Origin: Geosporobacter subterraneus DSM 17957
GTDB lineage: Bacteria > Bacillota > Clostridia > Peptostreptococcales > Thermotaleaceae
Direction: 5' to 3'
DNA: 64,000 nucleotides
Assembly: GCF_900142145.1 (NCBI RefSeq)
Contig: NZ_FQZV01000006.1
Location: 50,874 to 114,873 of the forward strand
This document shows, in pieces, positions 32,214 through 41,321 of the stretch (position 1 is its first letter; the number at the start of each line of letters is the position of its first letter). The notes under the pieces are model-generated. The model was not told the DNA's origin, did not search any database, and saw nothing but the letters and a program-made list of their open reading frames with translations. Made by a program: the position numbers and the translations under genes.

Positions 32214-32810
32214 TTACCATGTAATAACCGAGTATAACCGTCTTGTGGTTGATTTGATCAGTTTACCCCCTACTTTAAGTACCGTAGACCCCCCAGCATC
32301 CAGGGTGATACCTTTTGTACAACCTAGATTTTTAAGTGTCTGCTGTCCCCTTGCAGCATTAGACTGTGGCCTAACTGCAATGATGATTTTTTTCTTCTCA
32401 GGATTCCACCCAATGACCGGTCTATCTGTTATCCTGCCGATGTCGGCAAAGGCTCCGGTAAACCCTTCTTCTTTCATCATGATTTTAGGAAGGATGCTGC
32501 AGCCAGATACCGCAAACCATACGTCTTTTTCCTTTCGGATATCTTCGATTGATTTCACATCGACACTACCATCTTTGTAGACGATTAATGTCCCCTTAGG
32601 CCCTCTAGGTGCGTCTGGTCTGATGATTTTTCCTTCGCTGACCAGGATGCCTACGGGTCCAAGTTTCCCATCTGGATATTGATACTGGTACCCGCTGGTC
32701 ACAAAATTAGCCAGGTTGATTTGATTCCCTGGCTTATCCTGGATAGATATTTTTAGGCATAGCGGATCTACTTCTACTACATCAGTCAAACTGACTTTAT
32801 AGTGTTTCAC
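32214..32810 (-). CDS. Phosphodiester glycosidase (NAGPA-like) family protein
   Basis: A 198-residue protein with NAGPA-domain features: 'GPVGILVSEGKIIRPDAPRG' near the N-terminus, 'DVWFAVSGCSILP', 'RPVIGWNPEKKKIIIAV' and the C-terminal 'NLGCTKGITLDAGGSTVLKV'. Family members hydrolyse phosphodiester-linked sugars. Its place between the endolysin and holin suggests a role in cell-wall degradation, perhaps on teichoic-acid-like links (inference). Confidence 0.75.
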   Translation of the reverse strand: MKHYKVSLTDVVEVDPLCLKISIQDKPGNQINLANFVTSGYQYQYPDGKLGPVGILVSEGKIIRPDAPRGPKGTLIVYKDGSVDVKSIEDIRKEKDVWFAVSGCSILPKIMMKEEGFTGAFADIGRITDRPVIGWNPEKKKIIIAVRPQSNAARGQQTLKNLGCTKGITLDAGGSTVLKVGGKLIKSTTRRLYSVITW

Positions 32811-32819
32811 ATCATCACC

Positions 32820-33188
32820 TCATTTCTTTGTGCGGTAATCCCACTCTGTTGGAGTTGCCCTCACGTCTACATGAGTAAAGGTGTCGTAAATCCCGACACC
32901 TCTAAAACCTACTTGCTTGGCTAATTTTGCAACCTGTACAGGTGTAACTCCGGTGACTCTGATATCAGCCGCTTTTCCCTCCATGTGTTGGCTCTTTGGG
33001 GCACCCCCAATCTTAGCATTATACTCAGGTGTTCGATAACCAGAATTTACTATGATCGGTTTACCTACCAACACCCTAAGCTTTTGCAGCTTGTCTATCA
33101 GTTCCTCATCCAGCTTTACAAGGTTACTTCCATCCCTGCATTCAAATTCATGTAATGAAAAGTTCTCGCTGATTTTTATTTTATTCAT
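32820..33188 (-). CDS. M15-type peptidase endolysin
   Basis: A 122-residue peptidase of the M15 (VanY/D-Ala-D-Ala carboxypeptidase-like) family without a signal peptide. Zinc-binding and catalytic residues: 'SQHMEGKAADI' (His and Asp) and 'YDTFTHVDVR' (His-x-Asp). 'VNSGYRTPEYNAKIGGA' is the family substrate loop. It cuts peptidoglycan cross-links during lysis. It overlaps the preceding membrane-protein gene by 4 bp. Confidence 0.9.
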   Translation of the reverse strand: MNKIKISENFSLHEFECRDGSNLVKLDEELIDKLQKLRVLVGKPIIVNSGYRTPEYNAKIGGAPKSQHMEGKAADIRVTGVTPVQVAKLAKQVGFRGVGIYDTFTHVDVRATPTEWDYRTKK

Positions 33189-33559
33189 GATGTTCCCTCC
33201 TCTTTTTTGGTATTTCCTAAACAGGCATAAGTCCTGTCATCGATCCGCACTACCTTTTTCCGGATATCATTTGCAGTATCATTGATTTGATTAAGCATTC
33301 TCAATGTCTCTGCCTGATCACTGTCATTTTTAGATGTATTCAATATTAGGGCTTTCGTAAATTCCTGCAGACTGGCTCCTACACCCTCCAGCTTATCGGC
33401 TATCGTGGTAAATACTGATTTCATCTGCATCCCGAATATGATTAGAGCTACAACCGTAATGATCAAAACAAAAAGCATAGCACCTCCAACTATGCCTAAA
33501 CTTAGGTATCCCTCTGATATAGCCCTTACAGTTTCAGGATTTACTGGTATATCCTGCAT
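33185..33559 (-). CDS. Phage membrane protein with coiled coil
   Basis: A 124-residue protein with one TM segment (about 20-44, 'LGIVGGAMLFVLIITVVALIIF') followed by a long amphipathic helix ('SVFTTIADKLEGVGASLQEF') and a charged C-terminus. It is placed next to the endolysin; it may assist lysis as a second holin or spanin-like factor, but no family is recognised. Confidence 0.6.
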   Translation of the reverse strand: MQDIPVNPETVRAISEGYLSLGIVGGAMLFVLIITVVALIIFGMQMKSVFTTIADKLEGVGASLQEFTKALILNTSKNDSDQAETLRMLNQINDTANDIRKKVVRIDDRTYACLGNTKKEEGTS

Positions 33560-33610
33560 TGCATCACACTCCCGTCCAAATAAAATAACACCCTTTCAGG
33601 TGCCTTTGCA

Positions 33611-33739
33611 TTAACTACTCATTATTAATGCTTTTTCTTCCTCAGTGATCCAACTGATCTGTACACACCTGGTCAGATAAGCTTCATCTACCCAGCCATA
33701 TTCATAATACTTCTTTATCGTAGGAAATCTTGGACTCAT
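33611..33739 (-). CDS. XkdX family phage protein
   Basis: A 42-residue protein starting 'MSPRFPTIKKYYEYGWVDEA' and containing 'ISWITEEEKALI', the XkdX pattern found just after tail-fibre genes in Firmicute phages. GGAGG lies before the ATG. Function unknown. Confidence 0.7.
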   Translation of the reverse strand: MSPRFPTIKKYYEYGWVDEAYLTRCVQISWITEEEKALIMSS

Positions 33740-33740
33740 C

Positions 33741-33938
33741 TTACATTCCTCCCATCATTTCAAGTTTTAACTGAATCTCTGCCACTGCCCCGCCTATTGT
33801 ATCTATTTTCTGGTTGACCAATTCTATTGCCATTTGCTGCTCTGCATTTACCTGGCCTATTAAATTCACTTTACCTTGCAGCTCTTTGATCTGTTTATCT
33901 TGTTCCTCAAGAATCTTCATCACTTCTTTAGCAAACAT
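33741..33938 (-). CDS. Small coiled-coil phage protein
   Basis: A 65-residue, almost wholly helical protein ('KEVMKILEEQDKQIKELQGK', 'VAEIQLKLEMMGG') located between the fibre gene and xkdX. It is of the type often annotated as short tail or hemolysin-XhlA-neighbour proteins; no specific function. Confidence 0.6.
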   Translation of the reverse strand: MFAKEVMKILEEQDKQIKELQGKVNLIGQVNAEQQMAIELVNQKIDTIGGAVAEIQLKLEMMGGM

Positions 33939-33954
33939 TTAGTCGCCTCCTTTC

Positions 33955-35400
33955 TTATGGTGTTAATTGCTCTAGAATTTTATTTAGCGCTTTTGCCGCT
34001 TGAGACTTCCCAACATAAGCCAGTACGCCATAGTGAAACTTTGGACTTTCAACACTGCCTGAAGTTCTTTTTAGCTCATGTAAAATATAGAGGCTGTCTT
34101 TATCTCTAGGGCTTAAACTTGATAAATCAATTTCGCCATTAGCCATTTCAGCTATAACAGTCTGTGTGTGGAAAATACAAGCTAAGTCTGAATTACTGAT
34201 TGTAGACCATGAAGCTCCTCCGTAATATCTGAATCCAGTATAACTTGTAGCTGTGATGTACCCAAAATTTACTATGTGCGATGAAGTCATCGAAGCCCCG
34301 ATATCGGTCAGATAGAACACTACAAAGTATTCTTGGTTAGCTTCTAGCTTAGCATTCAGTAAGAATGTTAAAAGCTTATAGCCAGACCCTAGGCCGTTCA
34401 TGTTAAAGCTGGCCGTTGTCCCTATTGGAACACCGTCTGGGATGTTGTTCCCGTCACTCTTTTGTACTTCGACATTTAGTACATAGTCCGCGTTAGATGG
34501 CCCATTCAATACTACGTCTATTTTTTCTAGTAATTTAGCCTCCGTAAAAGAGAATCTTTTAGCAATCCTTCCAGTAGTGTCGTATATGCCAGCTGATGTT
34601 TGCCCCACTACTCTATCTTGAACAATAGGTGGGATTTTATCTTTTACAGCTAGCAGTGATTTGATTTCCGTATTCGAAGGGGTAGATACTTGCTTTTTAT
34701 AGTCTATAAACTTCTGTACCTTCTCAACTTCAAATTTCTCCATAAAAGAGCCTTTTAGCACTTTGCCCGTCCTGTCTACAAATTCTATTTTTATCCTGTG
34801 AAAAGCCGTTTGCTGATACCACACGTCGTCTGTCCCTATTCTATTAAGTCTTATGGAATTTGATATTGTTGTTGTAGTGGTATAAATCCTCACACAATTT
34901 GAAGAATCCCCAGTCCCGGTAGTCATATAAAATCTTACGTCGACTATATCCGTTGGGTCATATTCTATAATCTGTGCTGAAAAGTCAAACGTTTTAAAGC
35001 CTGCTGTCGACCCTACTGTCGCAACCGCCTTACCTATCGATTTGTTCTTGGTCACGTTAAAAATCTCACATGTTACTGATGTACTTGGTGGGGTTCCAGT
35101 AGCTGTGTCAAAATACTGCTCTACTTTTCTTATCCCATTTTTTTTATCAAAGGTGGATAAGAGTCTTTGTATCAGTACTACAGAGCCGTATAGTTGTTGT
35201 CCAACACCGTTGGTAGTCACGTCGTGTGCGAACGCCGTGACGGTGTAACCAGGAATCGAAGGGCCTAGAATTACGTCACCATTGTCGTCAATTTTGCACT
35301 TATCTGTCAGAATCATTTGCAGCTTATCGCTGTAATACTCTTCGTATCCTATCTTACTGTCTATGTGGTCCTTTAATATTTTCACTTCTGGCCAGCCCAT
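33955..35400 (-). CDS. Phage tail fibre / receptor-binding protein
   Basis: A 481-residue protein with beta-rich segments and two jelly-roll-like regions carrying similar lines ('VLIQRLLSTFDKKNGIRKVE', 'IAKRFSFTEAKLLEKIDVVL' and 'YKLLTFLLNAKLEANQEYFV'). It ends with 'LAYVGKSQAAKALNKILEQL'. Position downstream of Gp37-like and upper-baseplate genes indicates a distal tail role in binding the host. It overlaps the stop of the preceding gene by 1 bp. Confidence 0.65.
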   Translation of the reverse strand: MGWPEVKILKDHIDSKIGYEEYYSDKLQMILTDKCKIDDNGDVILGPSIPGYTVTAFAHDVTTNGVGQQLYGSVVLIQRLLSTFDKKNGIRKVEQYFDTATGTPPSTSVTCEIFNVTKNKSIGKAVATVGSTAGFKTFDFSAQIIEYDPTDIVDVRFYMTTGTGDSSNCVRIYTTTTTISNSIRLNRIGTDDVWYQQTAFHRIKIEFVDRTGKVLKGSFMEKFEVEKVQKFIDYKKQVSTPSNTEIKSLLAVKDKIPPIVQDRVVGQTSAGIYDTTGRIAKRFSFTEAKLLEKIDVVLNGPSNADYVLNVEVQKSDGNNIPDGVPIGTTASFNMNGLGSGYKLLTFLLNAKLEANQEYFVVFYLTDIGASMTSSHIVNFGYITATSYTGFRYYGGASWSTISNSDLACIFHTQTVIAEMANGEIDLSSLSPRDKDSLYILHELKRTSGSVESPKFHYGVLAYVGKSQAAKALNKILEQLTP

Positions 35401-36341
35401 TATACGATCACCTCGCTTATAGTCCCGTCTGGGTTGAATACGGTTGTCTTGGTTACGGTCACATTTTCCTCAGCGTGGTACAGCGTCTCTGTGATGCTGC
35501 CGTTGGCATTGAATACTGTTACCTTGGACGCCACCAGAGCGCCACCTACTGTGCTGGATATTGTCTCTGTAATACTGCCGTCAGGATTGAACACGGTACC
35601 CCTTGTTTGGCCTGCTCTGTACCTCCAGTTGTCAAAGTCAAAATATACCGCATCGAATATTTGCGCCTTGGTATTTGTAAACCAAGTCTCCCACTCTAAC
35701 CCTGTAGATGCAAACCAATTCTGCCACTGTTGGATTGTTCCTGTGATCCATTCTTCCTTAAACTCAGCTATGTCCGCCTGAGCATCGGCTAGGGCTTGCA
35801 TATAGGAATTAAAAATTGTCGTTGTATCTATCTGTACTACTAAACCTGCTACAATTCCGCACTTTGAAGCATTCAGCCTCGTATCAGTGATATCGGTATC
35901 CAGGATCACCTGTGTTCCTGATCTGACCAATATCTCTGCCAGCTGCAGTTCATAGGTATCGGATGTTCTTACCAGCGCAGGAGCTAAGGGGTTAGCACTG
36001 GCCACACCTGTTTTATACTTCACAAGGATCTCCCTATTCACCAGATCAAGCTGAACCACGATGATATCTTTACGGTTATAACTTCCATTGGCTGTATTGA
36101 TTGCTATCTCAAAGTCCTCTGTATTTACATAAGTGTAGCCGTTAATAAATGCAGCTCCTTTTTTCACTGTCAGTACCATATTGTTATTCAGCGTTTGCAC
36201 CTGAAGGTTGCTGCTTGGATTAGGGTACACTCCATTGCCTACAAACTGTCGAAAATATCTAGCAAAGTCCTCAGCAAAAAACACCCTATCCGGTATACCT
36301 TCTATCTCAACTGCATCAAAGGGGAAGCTCTTTTCGGCCAT
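35400..36341 (-). CDS. Phage baseplate/tail protein with C-terminal 'NPDGSITET' repeats
   Basis: A 313-residue protein. The N-terminal 150 residues ('FAEDFARYFRQFVGNGVYP', 'LTVKKGAAFINGYTYVNTED') match the upper-baseplate type of structural protein in siphophages. The middle is Trp-rich ('QQWQNWFASTGLEWETWF'). The C-terminus has three copies of a short beta repeat 'TVFNPDGSITETI', at about 249, 270 and 295. ATG 36,341 follows AGGTGG. Confidence 0.75.
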   Translation of the reverse strand: MAEKSFPFDAVEIEGIPDRVFFAEDFARYFRQFVGNGVYPNPSSNLQVQTLNNNMVLTVKKGAAFINGYTYVNTEDFEIAINTANGSYNRKDIIVVQLDLVNREILVKYKTGVASANPLAPALVRTSDTYELQLAEILVRSGTQVILDTDITDTRLNASKCGIVAGLVVQIDTTTIFNSYMQALADAQADIAEFKEEWITGTIQQWQNWFASTGLEWETWFTNTKAQIFDAVYFDFDNWRYRAGQTRGTVFNPDGSITETISSTVGGALVASKVTVFNANGSITETLYHAEENVTVTKTTVFNPDGTISEVIV

Positions 36342-36343
36342 AT

Positions 36344-37336
36344 TTACCACCTACCTTTCAATCTTTCAATCATTGTTGGGATTCTATCGCCAAAGACTAC
36401 CTCAACATCAAGTTTGTCTGTATAATATTCCGTAATTTCAAGGATTGGCTTTTCAACAATAAACCCTAGAGTCTTATCAATAAAGCTTACAGTATCCCCA
36501 AGATCCCAATCTTCTCTATAGATAAATTGCTCAGTCAGTGCTATTTGACAATCCGCAGAAGTCACTTCAGCTCTTCTATATAGTTCTTCTCTGGCAAAGC
36601 TTATGTCGTTGCCGGTTATAATAGATTCTTTCCGGTTTATGCCTGAGCCTGATCCGACTGCAGTAAGAGTTCCTTCATTGTTCAGATACACCACGTTCTT
36701 GGAGTCACTGGTTCTTTTGTAGACTTCTGAATCCAAGATGTTCCCAAATTCTTCACTGAAAAATACATCTTCTGTCTTGTCTTGCCCTTGATAGATTTCA
36801 AATATATATTGTTGATTTTCTATATCATAATTAACCATAAAACCTAAATTTCCGTTGGCGGCCATTTCCGTTAATGCCTCTAAGACAGTCATATTTTTCA
36901 ACTCGTATTGCGTAGTTGGAATCTGACTATATCCTTTAAGACTAGCATTAACAAAATTGCTGATCCTTCGATTTGGATCTGCTGCAGTGATAAAATTATT
37001 TTGAACCAGACTATACATCTGCACTTCATAGGTCTGAGCAGTATTTACAGTGACTAGTGAGACAGCCCTTCTATCAAGTAGGCTGTTCAAATGCCTTCCA
37101 GAGATTTCAAGCTTCAGCTTATTTTCCATGTTCTTATACTTTGAAAAATCCTCAATGATATAACAATCATTATGCAGCAATATACAATTTCCGATTTCTA
37201 AGGTGTCCATGGAATCCAGGTTATTAAGAACCAATTCAAAATCTCCTGCCCCGCGATATTTCCTAACACCTCTAAAACTTTCAAATTCATATAACATATC
37301 CACCAGTTCAAAATCCTTAAAAACCTCTAGTCTCAT
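36344..37336 (-). CDS. Siphovirus Gp37-like tail-tip protein
   Basis: A 330-residue protein of the ReqiPepy6 Gp37-like group: 'ELVDMLYEFESFRGVRKYRG', 'AGDFELVLNN', 'LKLEISGRHLNSLLDRRA', 'NLGFMVNYDIENQQYIFEI'. It takes the position of the tail-associated (Tal-like) protein at the tail tip, next to Dit. ATG 37,336 follows AGGTGA; an upstream TTG is less likely. Confidence 0.8.
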   Translation of the reverse strand: MRLEVFKDFELVDMLYEFESFRGVRKYRGAGDFELVLNNLDSMDTLEIGNCILLHNDCYIIEDFSKYKNMENKLKLEISGRHLNSLLDRRAVSLVTVNTAQTYEVQMYSLVQNNFITAADPNRRISNFVNASLKGYSQIPTTQYELKNMTVLEALTEMAANGNLGFMVNYDIENQQYIFEIYQGQDKTEDVFFSEEFGNILDSEVYKRTSDSKNVVYLNNEGTLTAVGSGSGINRKESIITGNDISFAREELYRRAEVTSADCQIALTEQFIYREDWDLGDTVSFIDKTLGFIVEKPILEITEYYTDKLDVEVVFGDRIPTMIERLKGRW

Positions 37337-37340
37337 CAAA

Positions 37341-38192
37341 TCACCTGCCTAAATATAAAGGAGCATAATACACGACTACATCAAGATTTATTGCATTTAC
37401 CTCAGCATGGTATCCTATAAGGTTTTTTCCTACTTCTAAATTGAAAAAACTCGAATTTAAGCGATCCAAGTTTCTAAAGGCTTTTACCCCATTAATATAT
37501 ACCATTTTCTTAAAAGGCTGGTTCACAACCTCTACTATATCGCCTTTTTCCATATCCACCAGGATTTTTATTTTCTCACCTGTGAGCTTGTTCTCAATCT
37601 CAGGGTTACTTACGATACCTTTGGCCTTAAAAACCACCCTAAAACCGCTCTCTACGTCTCCAATATTCTCGATTTCTGTCTCCAGAATAGACTGTCTAAG
37701 CCCAAACATGATACCCGTACCTTGGGGAATAACCAATGGAAAAGTAAGCTTGCCACTCAGCAGCGCTAAATATTCCGTTTTCTCAACCGCTCTCCAGAAA
37801 GGATTATGGGCTATCAGCTCAATGGTAAAACTGGACACCCCTTTGGATCTATTGAATTCAATAACAGATTCTACCCTTACATCTATTACCTTCTCATCTT
37901 CAATACTTCTATAAATCAGCTTCCCAGAAAGCTTGGGATTAAACACCGTTCTTAATCTCCGCTCTAACATGTCGATGTTTCTGCCAATCTTTATCATACC
38001 TGAGATAGTGAGCTGCCGACCTGATAATGTAGAAGAGTTATATGCATAACCATCCTTTCCAACAGCTTTCATATCAACGATTTCATTCTCAACCTCTTCT
38101 TTTAGGTCCTTTAGAAAATAGACTGAGAAGAATGACAACTCAATCTCTTGCTTCAGTTCATTTACAAATATCAATCTATCTGTACTTTTCAA
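37341..38192 (-). CDS. Phage distal tail protein (Dit-like)
   Basis: A 283-residue protein of the siphophage tail family (PF05709-type). N-terminal part carries 'SGRQLTISGMIKIGRNIDML' and 'VFNPKLSGKLIYRS'; C-terminal part is a galectin-like beta domain. It forms the hub under the tail tube. The start is TTG with AGGAGG 7 bp upstream. It lies 14 bp after the tape-measure gene. Confidence 0.82.
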   Translation of the reverse strand: MKSTDRLIFVNELKQEIELSFFSVYFLKDLKEEVENEIVDMKAVGKDGYAYNSSTLSGRQLTISGMIKIGRNIDMLERRLRTVFNPKLSGKLIYRSIEDEKVIDVRVESVIEFNRSKGVSSFTIELIAHNPFWRAVEKTEYLALLSGKLTFPLVIPQGTGIMFGLRQSILETEIENIGDVESGFRVVFKAKGIVSNPEIENKLTGEKIKILVDMEKGDIVEVVNQPFKKMVYINGVKAFRNLDRLNSSFFNLEVGKNLIGYHAEVNAINLDVVVYYAPLYLGR

Positions 38193-38205
38193 GTTGCCAC
38201 CTCCT

Positions 38206-40206
38206 CTATACCTGTGGTATTAATTTTCTTAGGTTTCTTACGCTTTCTTTCTGCATAGCTCTTTCACTCTTAACAGGAGCGTAAATATTCTGTGTCACCT
38301 TGATTTCCTGGCTGTTAGTTATCCTATTGTCACTATATACCTCTTGTGTGGTACTTCTAAGCGATTCTCCTACTGCACCCTTTACATCTTCCATCGCTTC
38401 TTCAAAGCCAACACCAACGCCTAAAGCCATATTTTTGCCTATGACTTCAGCAAATACTTTTGATGGAGAACTGATGCCCAATACTCCTTTGGCCTTATCC
38501 AGTATGCCGCCGAAAAAGCCCCCTATTTTATCAAAAAGCCAATCTTTCATGGCTAGGATACCCTCCCAGATGCCAGTTACTATGTTCTTTCCTATTTCAA
38601 GCCATCCGGTAACCCAGATCTTAGCAGCATTAAAGATGTCATTTAAAAACCCTTTAAAATCACCCTTGAACAGCTTTCCAAAGGCACTAAAAGCTTTTGA
38701 TATGGCTTCCCATGCAAATCCAAAATACTCTTTGATAAAATCCAAAGTAGCTACTAAGAAATTCTTTAATCCTTCCCATAGCTCTATTACCTTATTTCTA
38801 AAATCCTCGTTTGTGTTCCAAAGGTATATGAATATGGCAATCAAAGCTGCCACTGCAGCAATAACTATTCCGATTGGCCCTGTAAGGGTAGTAAGCGCAC
38901 CCTGTAACACACCTACACTACCAGCCGTAGTCCCTGCTGTTACCCCTGCAGCTGCTGTGGTCGTTCCAAATATAGACATAGCCGGGGTTAAAAGTGTTAC
39001 TACTTTCATCACAGCACTAATCCCTGTAGCCATTTGGCCAATAATGATGAGCGCTGGAGCTATTGCAGCTACCAATCCGGCTATAGTGATAATCCATTTT
39101 AATGTAGTTTGGTCTAGGCCGCGCATCCATTCCAGTACTTTTTTTGCCCCTTCTACCAGTGATTGCAAAGCTGGAAGCAACGCCTGACCAATTTGCACAC
39201 CCATCTGCATAAAGGTTGCCCCAGCAGTGGCCTTTAGGCTATCTATCTCATCATTAAAGGCATTGGCAGCATCTAATGCATCTTGAGATAGTATTAAACC
39301 GGCTGCTTCTGCTTCTGCCCCCATCTTCTTAAGCGCATCAGCACCGCCTAGAATTAAAGGGTTAAGATCCTGAGCTGACTTCCCAAAGATTTGCATTGCA
39401 ATAGCGTCACGTTCAGTTTCATTCTGCAGCCTTCCAAGGGCTTCTATGGTATCATAAAATACTTCTTCATTATTTCTAAGATCGCCATTTACATCGGTAA
39501 TCGAAACGCCTAGTATGTTAAAAGCACCCTGCATCTTATCAGATCCGCTGTATGCGCTATACATATTCCTGGTCAGTTTCGATAAACTTCCTGTCATAGT
39601 TTCAAGGGGTACGTCGATCAAATCTGTGGCCAACTGAAATTTTTGTATGGTATCTGTGGCAAGACCAGTCTGTTTAGACAGAGTATTGATATCATCTGCT
39701 GCTTTTCCAGCCTTAACAGCCATGGCAATCATCCCTGCCCCAACAGCTCCAGCTGCAGCACTAACCGGGGTTACTTTCTTGCCTAATTCCTCTGCCTTGG
39801 AGCCAAAATTGCCAATCTTCTCAGCTGCGTCTTTCCATTTATCATTTAGGCTATTTAGATTACCTTCAAGTTTTTTAAGTTCTTCCTGAGCCTTGATAAC
39901 TTCTCTTTGTATTGCACGATATTGCTCTTCCCCTACTTTTCCCTGTTCAAATTGTTCTTTGACTTGTTTTTCTGCCTCTTTTAGGGTATCAAGCTTTTCT
40001 TTTGTATTTCCAACGGCCTCAGCTAAGAGCTTTTGCTTCTGAGCAAGGAGTTCTGTGTTTTTCGGGTCCAACTTCAACAGCCGATCCACTTCTCTGAGTT
40101 CGCTTTGCAAATCTCTGGACTTTGAATTTACACCCTTCAAGCTGTCCTGGAGTTTTTGTGTATTGCCCCCGATTTCTATAGTAATACCTTTTATGTTTCC
40201 TGCCAT
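38206..40206 (-). CDS. Phage tail tape-measure protein
   Basis: A 666-residue protein. The N-terminus is a long coiled coil (about 10-145, 'SRDLQSELREVDRLLKLDPK'); the middle contains 'NTLSKQTGLATDTIQKFQLA' typical of TMPs, and three or four hydrophobic segments (about 370-470). The end has 'AMEDVKGAVGESLRSTTQEV'. The length suggests a tail near 100 nm at about 1.5 angstrom per residue (rule of thumb). Confidence 0.93.
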   Translation of the reverse strand: MAGNIKGITIEIGGNTQKLQDSLKGVNSKSRDLQSELREVDRLLKLDPKNTELLAQKQKLLAEAVGNTKEKLDTLKEAEKQVKEQFEQGKVGEEQYRAIQREVIKAQEELKKLEGNLNSLNDKWKDAAEKIGNFGSKAEELGKKVTPVSAAAGAVGAGMIAMAVKAGKAADDINTLSKQTGLATDTIQKFQLATDLIDVPLETMTGSLSKLTRNMYSAYSGSDKMQGAFNILGVSITDVNGDLRNNEEVFYDTIEALGRLQNETERDAIAMQIFGKSAQDLNPLILGGADALKKMGAEAEAAGLILSQDALDAANAFNDEIDSLKATAGATFMQMGVQIGQALLPALQSLVEGAKKVLEWMRGLDQTTLKWIITIAGLVAAIAPALIIIGQMATGISAVMKVVTLLTPAMSIFGTTTAAAGVTAGTTAGSVGVLQGALTTLTGPIGIVIAAVAALIAIFIYLWNTNEDFRNKVIELWEGLKNFLVATLDFIKEYFGFAWEAISKAFSAFGKLFKGDFKGFLNDIFNAAKIWVTGWLEIGKNIVTGIWEGILAMKDWLFDKIGGFFGGILDKAKGVLGISSPSKVFAEVIGKNMALGVGVGFEEAMEDVKGAVGESLRSTTQEVYSDNRITNSQEIKVTQNIYAPVKSERAMQKESVRNLRKLIPQV

Positions 40207-40218
40207 GGTCTCACCTCC

Positions 40219-40419
40219 TTAAAAGCTGTCAAAGTCAGCCTGTGTTGCTTCCCTTTCTATATCCTCTTCATCTACATTACAGTTGTTATAAGTAACGATA
40301 TAGCCAATAATCATTCCTACGGTTAGTTCTTCGAAATCACGTAAAGAGAGTCCCCGTTCCAAAGCTCTAACCATCAATAATTCTGTGGTAAGCTCAAAGG
40401 AGGAGGACTCACTTTTCAC
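40219..40419 (-). CDS. Tail assembly chaperone, downstream (T-like) part
   Basis: A 66-residue frame that starts at GTG overlapping the stop of the upstream gene by 4 bp. It is most likely expressed as a -1 frameshift extension of that gene, like lambda gpGT: the frame entered after slippage reads directly into 'KSESSSFELTTELLMVRALE'. It would bind tape-measure protein during tail assembly. Confidence 0.8.
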   Translation of the reverse strand: MKSESSSFELTTELLMVRALERGLSLRDFEELTVGMIIGYIVTYNNCNVDEEDIEREATQADFDSF

Positions 40420-40763
40420 TTTTTTTTAAAGGGTGCTGTTGAGGTTAAACAACTAAAAATCATGTCAGAGATCTCCGGAATGATATCCATTAGCGGGAAT
40501 TCTGAGAAAGAATCCAGCCATTCCACAGGTGGCGGGAGCTGCGGATCTGCAGTTTTCGCCAAAACCCATACAAGATTGTAGAATAGCTCCAGGTCAAAAG
40601 CATCAATATCTGTTAGCGTATTATTCTCCTTGTCGATAGCAGCTGCTAGCCTAAAAATATCCTTAATGGCATCTCTATTAAATTGAACTTTGTACTTCAA
40701 TAAAAATGCACCTGTAGACTTAAATTTCACCTGTCTGCCGTCAATCGTTAATATTCTTTCCAT
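40416..40763 (-). CDS. Tail assembly chaperone, upstream (G-like) part
   Basis: A 115-residue protein between the tail tube and tape-measure genes ('MERILTIDGRQVKFKSTGAF'). Its last codons are TTT AAA AAA AAG TGA, which hold a slippery heptamer. This position and overlap are the hallmark of lambda G/GT-type tail chaperones. It is made alone or fused to the next frame. Confidence 0.85.
   Translation of the reverse strand: MERILTIDGRQVKFKSTGAFLLKYKVQFNRDAIKDIFRLAAAIDKENNTLTDIDAFDLELFYNLVWVLAKTADPQLPPPVEWLDSFSEFPLMDIIPEISDMIFSCLTSTAPFKKK
40419..40425 (-). promoter_or_regulatory. Programmed -1 frameshift site A AAA AAG
   Basis: The heptamer A-AAA-AAG (in zero-frame phase) lies directly before the TGA stop at 40,418-40,416. 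A -1 slip continues into the 66-codon downstream frame without a stop. Confidence 0.82.
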
Positions 40764-40766
40764 AGA

Positions 40767-41318
40767 TTACGCCTCCGTGTAGGTGTAGACTGCATTAAAC
40801 CAGTTTGTATATTGAGCAGTACCAGCTTCAGCTTTTGCTTTTACATATCCGGTATCAAGAGCCGGGGATGCAGTCATAGCCATGGTTTCTGTCTTCACTT
40901 CAATATTCTGTCCTTTGGTTGTGCCTTCTACGCTAGGTCTACCCACATTTACGTTATATAGGACATGTCTTGTAGCTTTCACATCCCCAGAAAATTCAAA
41001 CAGCAATGCTATGTTCTTCGCTATAGCCTGGGAGTCTTCAAAGAGTACCCCGTTTGAATCTTCCTTCCAGCCAAGCACATCTTTCTTAAACTGATCTGGG
41101 ACTAACGACAATTCAAGACTTCCCTCATATCCCTGATTGGAATTTGCAACAAAATATGCTACATCGTCGGCGAAAAACTCTGTCTTTTCGCCCTTCGGGT
41201 TGGCCACTAAATTAACCCCACCTGGAAGCCTTACGGGGGTCCCATAGGTTATAGCACCAGCATTTTCTGTTATAATCGCATAATGTACATTTTTAAGCCC
41301 ATATTTAACTTTATTCAT
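40767..41318 (-). CDS. Phage major tail (tube) protein
   Basis: A 183-residue tail-tube protein of the phi13/TIGR01603 type: 'YGLKNVHYAIITENAGAITY', 'PVRLPGGVNLVANPKGEKTE', 'FFADDVAYF', 'GYEGSLELSLVPD'. It polymerises around the tape-measure protein. It lies immediately upstream of the chaperone pair, as usual. Confidence 0.9.
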   Translation of the reverse strand: MNKVKYGLKNVHYAIITENAGAITYGTPVRLPGGVNLVANPKGEKTEFFADDVAYFVANSNQGYEGSLELSLVPDQFKKDVLGWKEDSNGVLFEDSQAIAKNIALLFEFSGDVKATRHVLYNVNVGRPSVEGTTKGQNIEVKTETMAMTASPALDTGYVKAKAEAGTAQYTNWFNAVYTYTEA

Positions 41319-41321
41319 CCT

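Noticed and set aside
33955..36341. Diversity-generating retroelement target
   Set aside because: Tail genes are typical targets, but no reverse transcriptase or template repeat is visible.
38300..39187. Plus-strand 295-codon ORF inside the tape-measure gene
   Set aside because: Low-complexity Ser/Thr/Pro/Ala translation opposite a well-supported gene; typical shadow.
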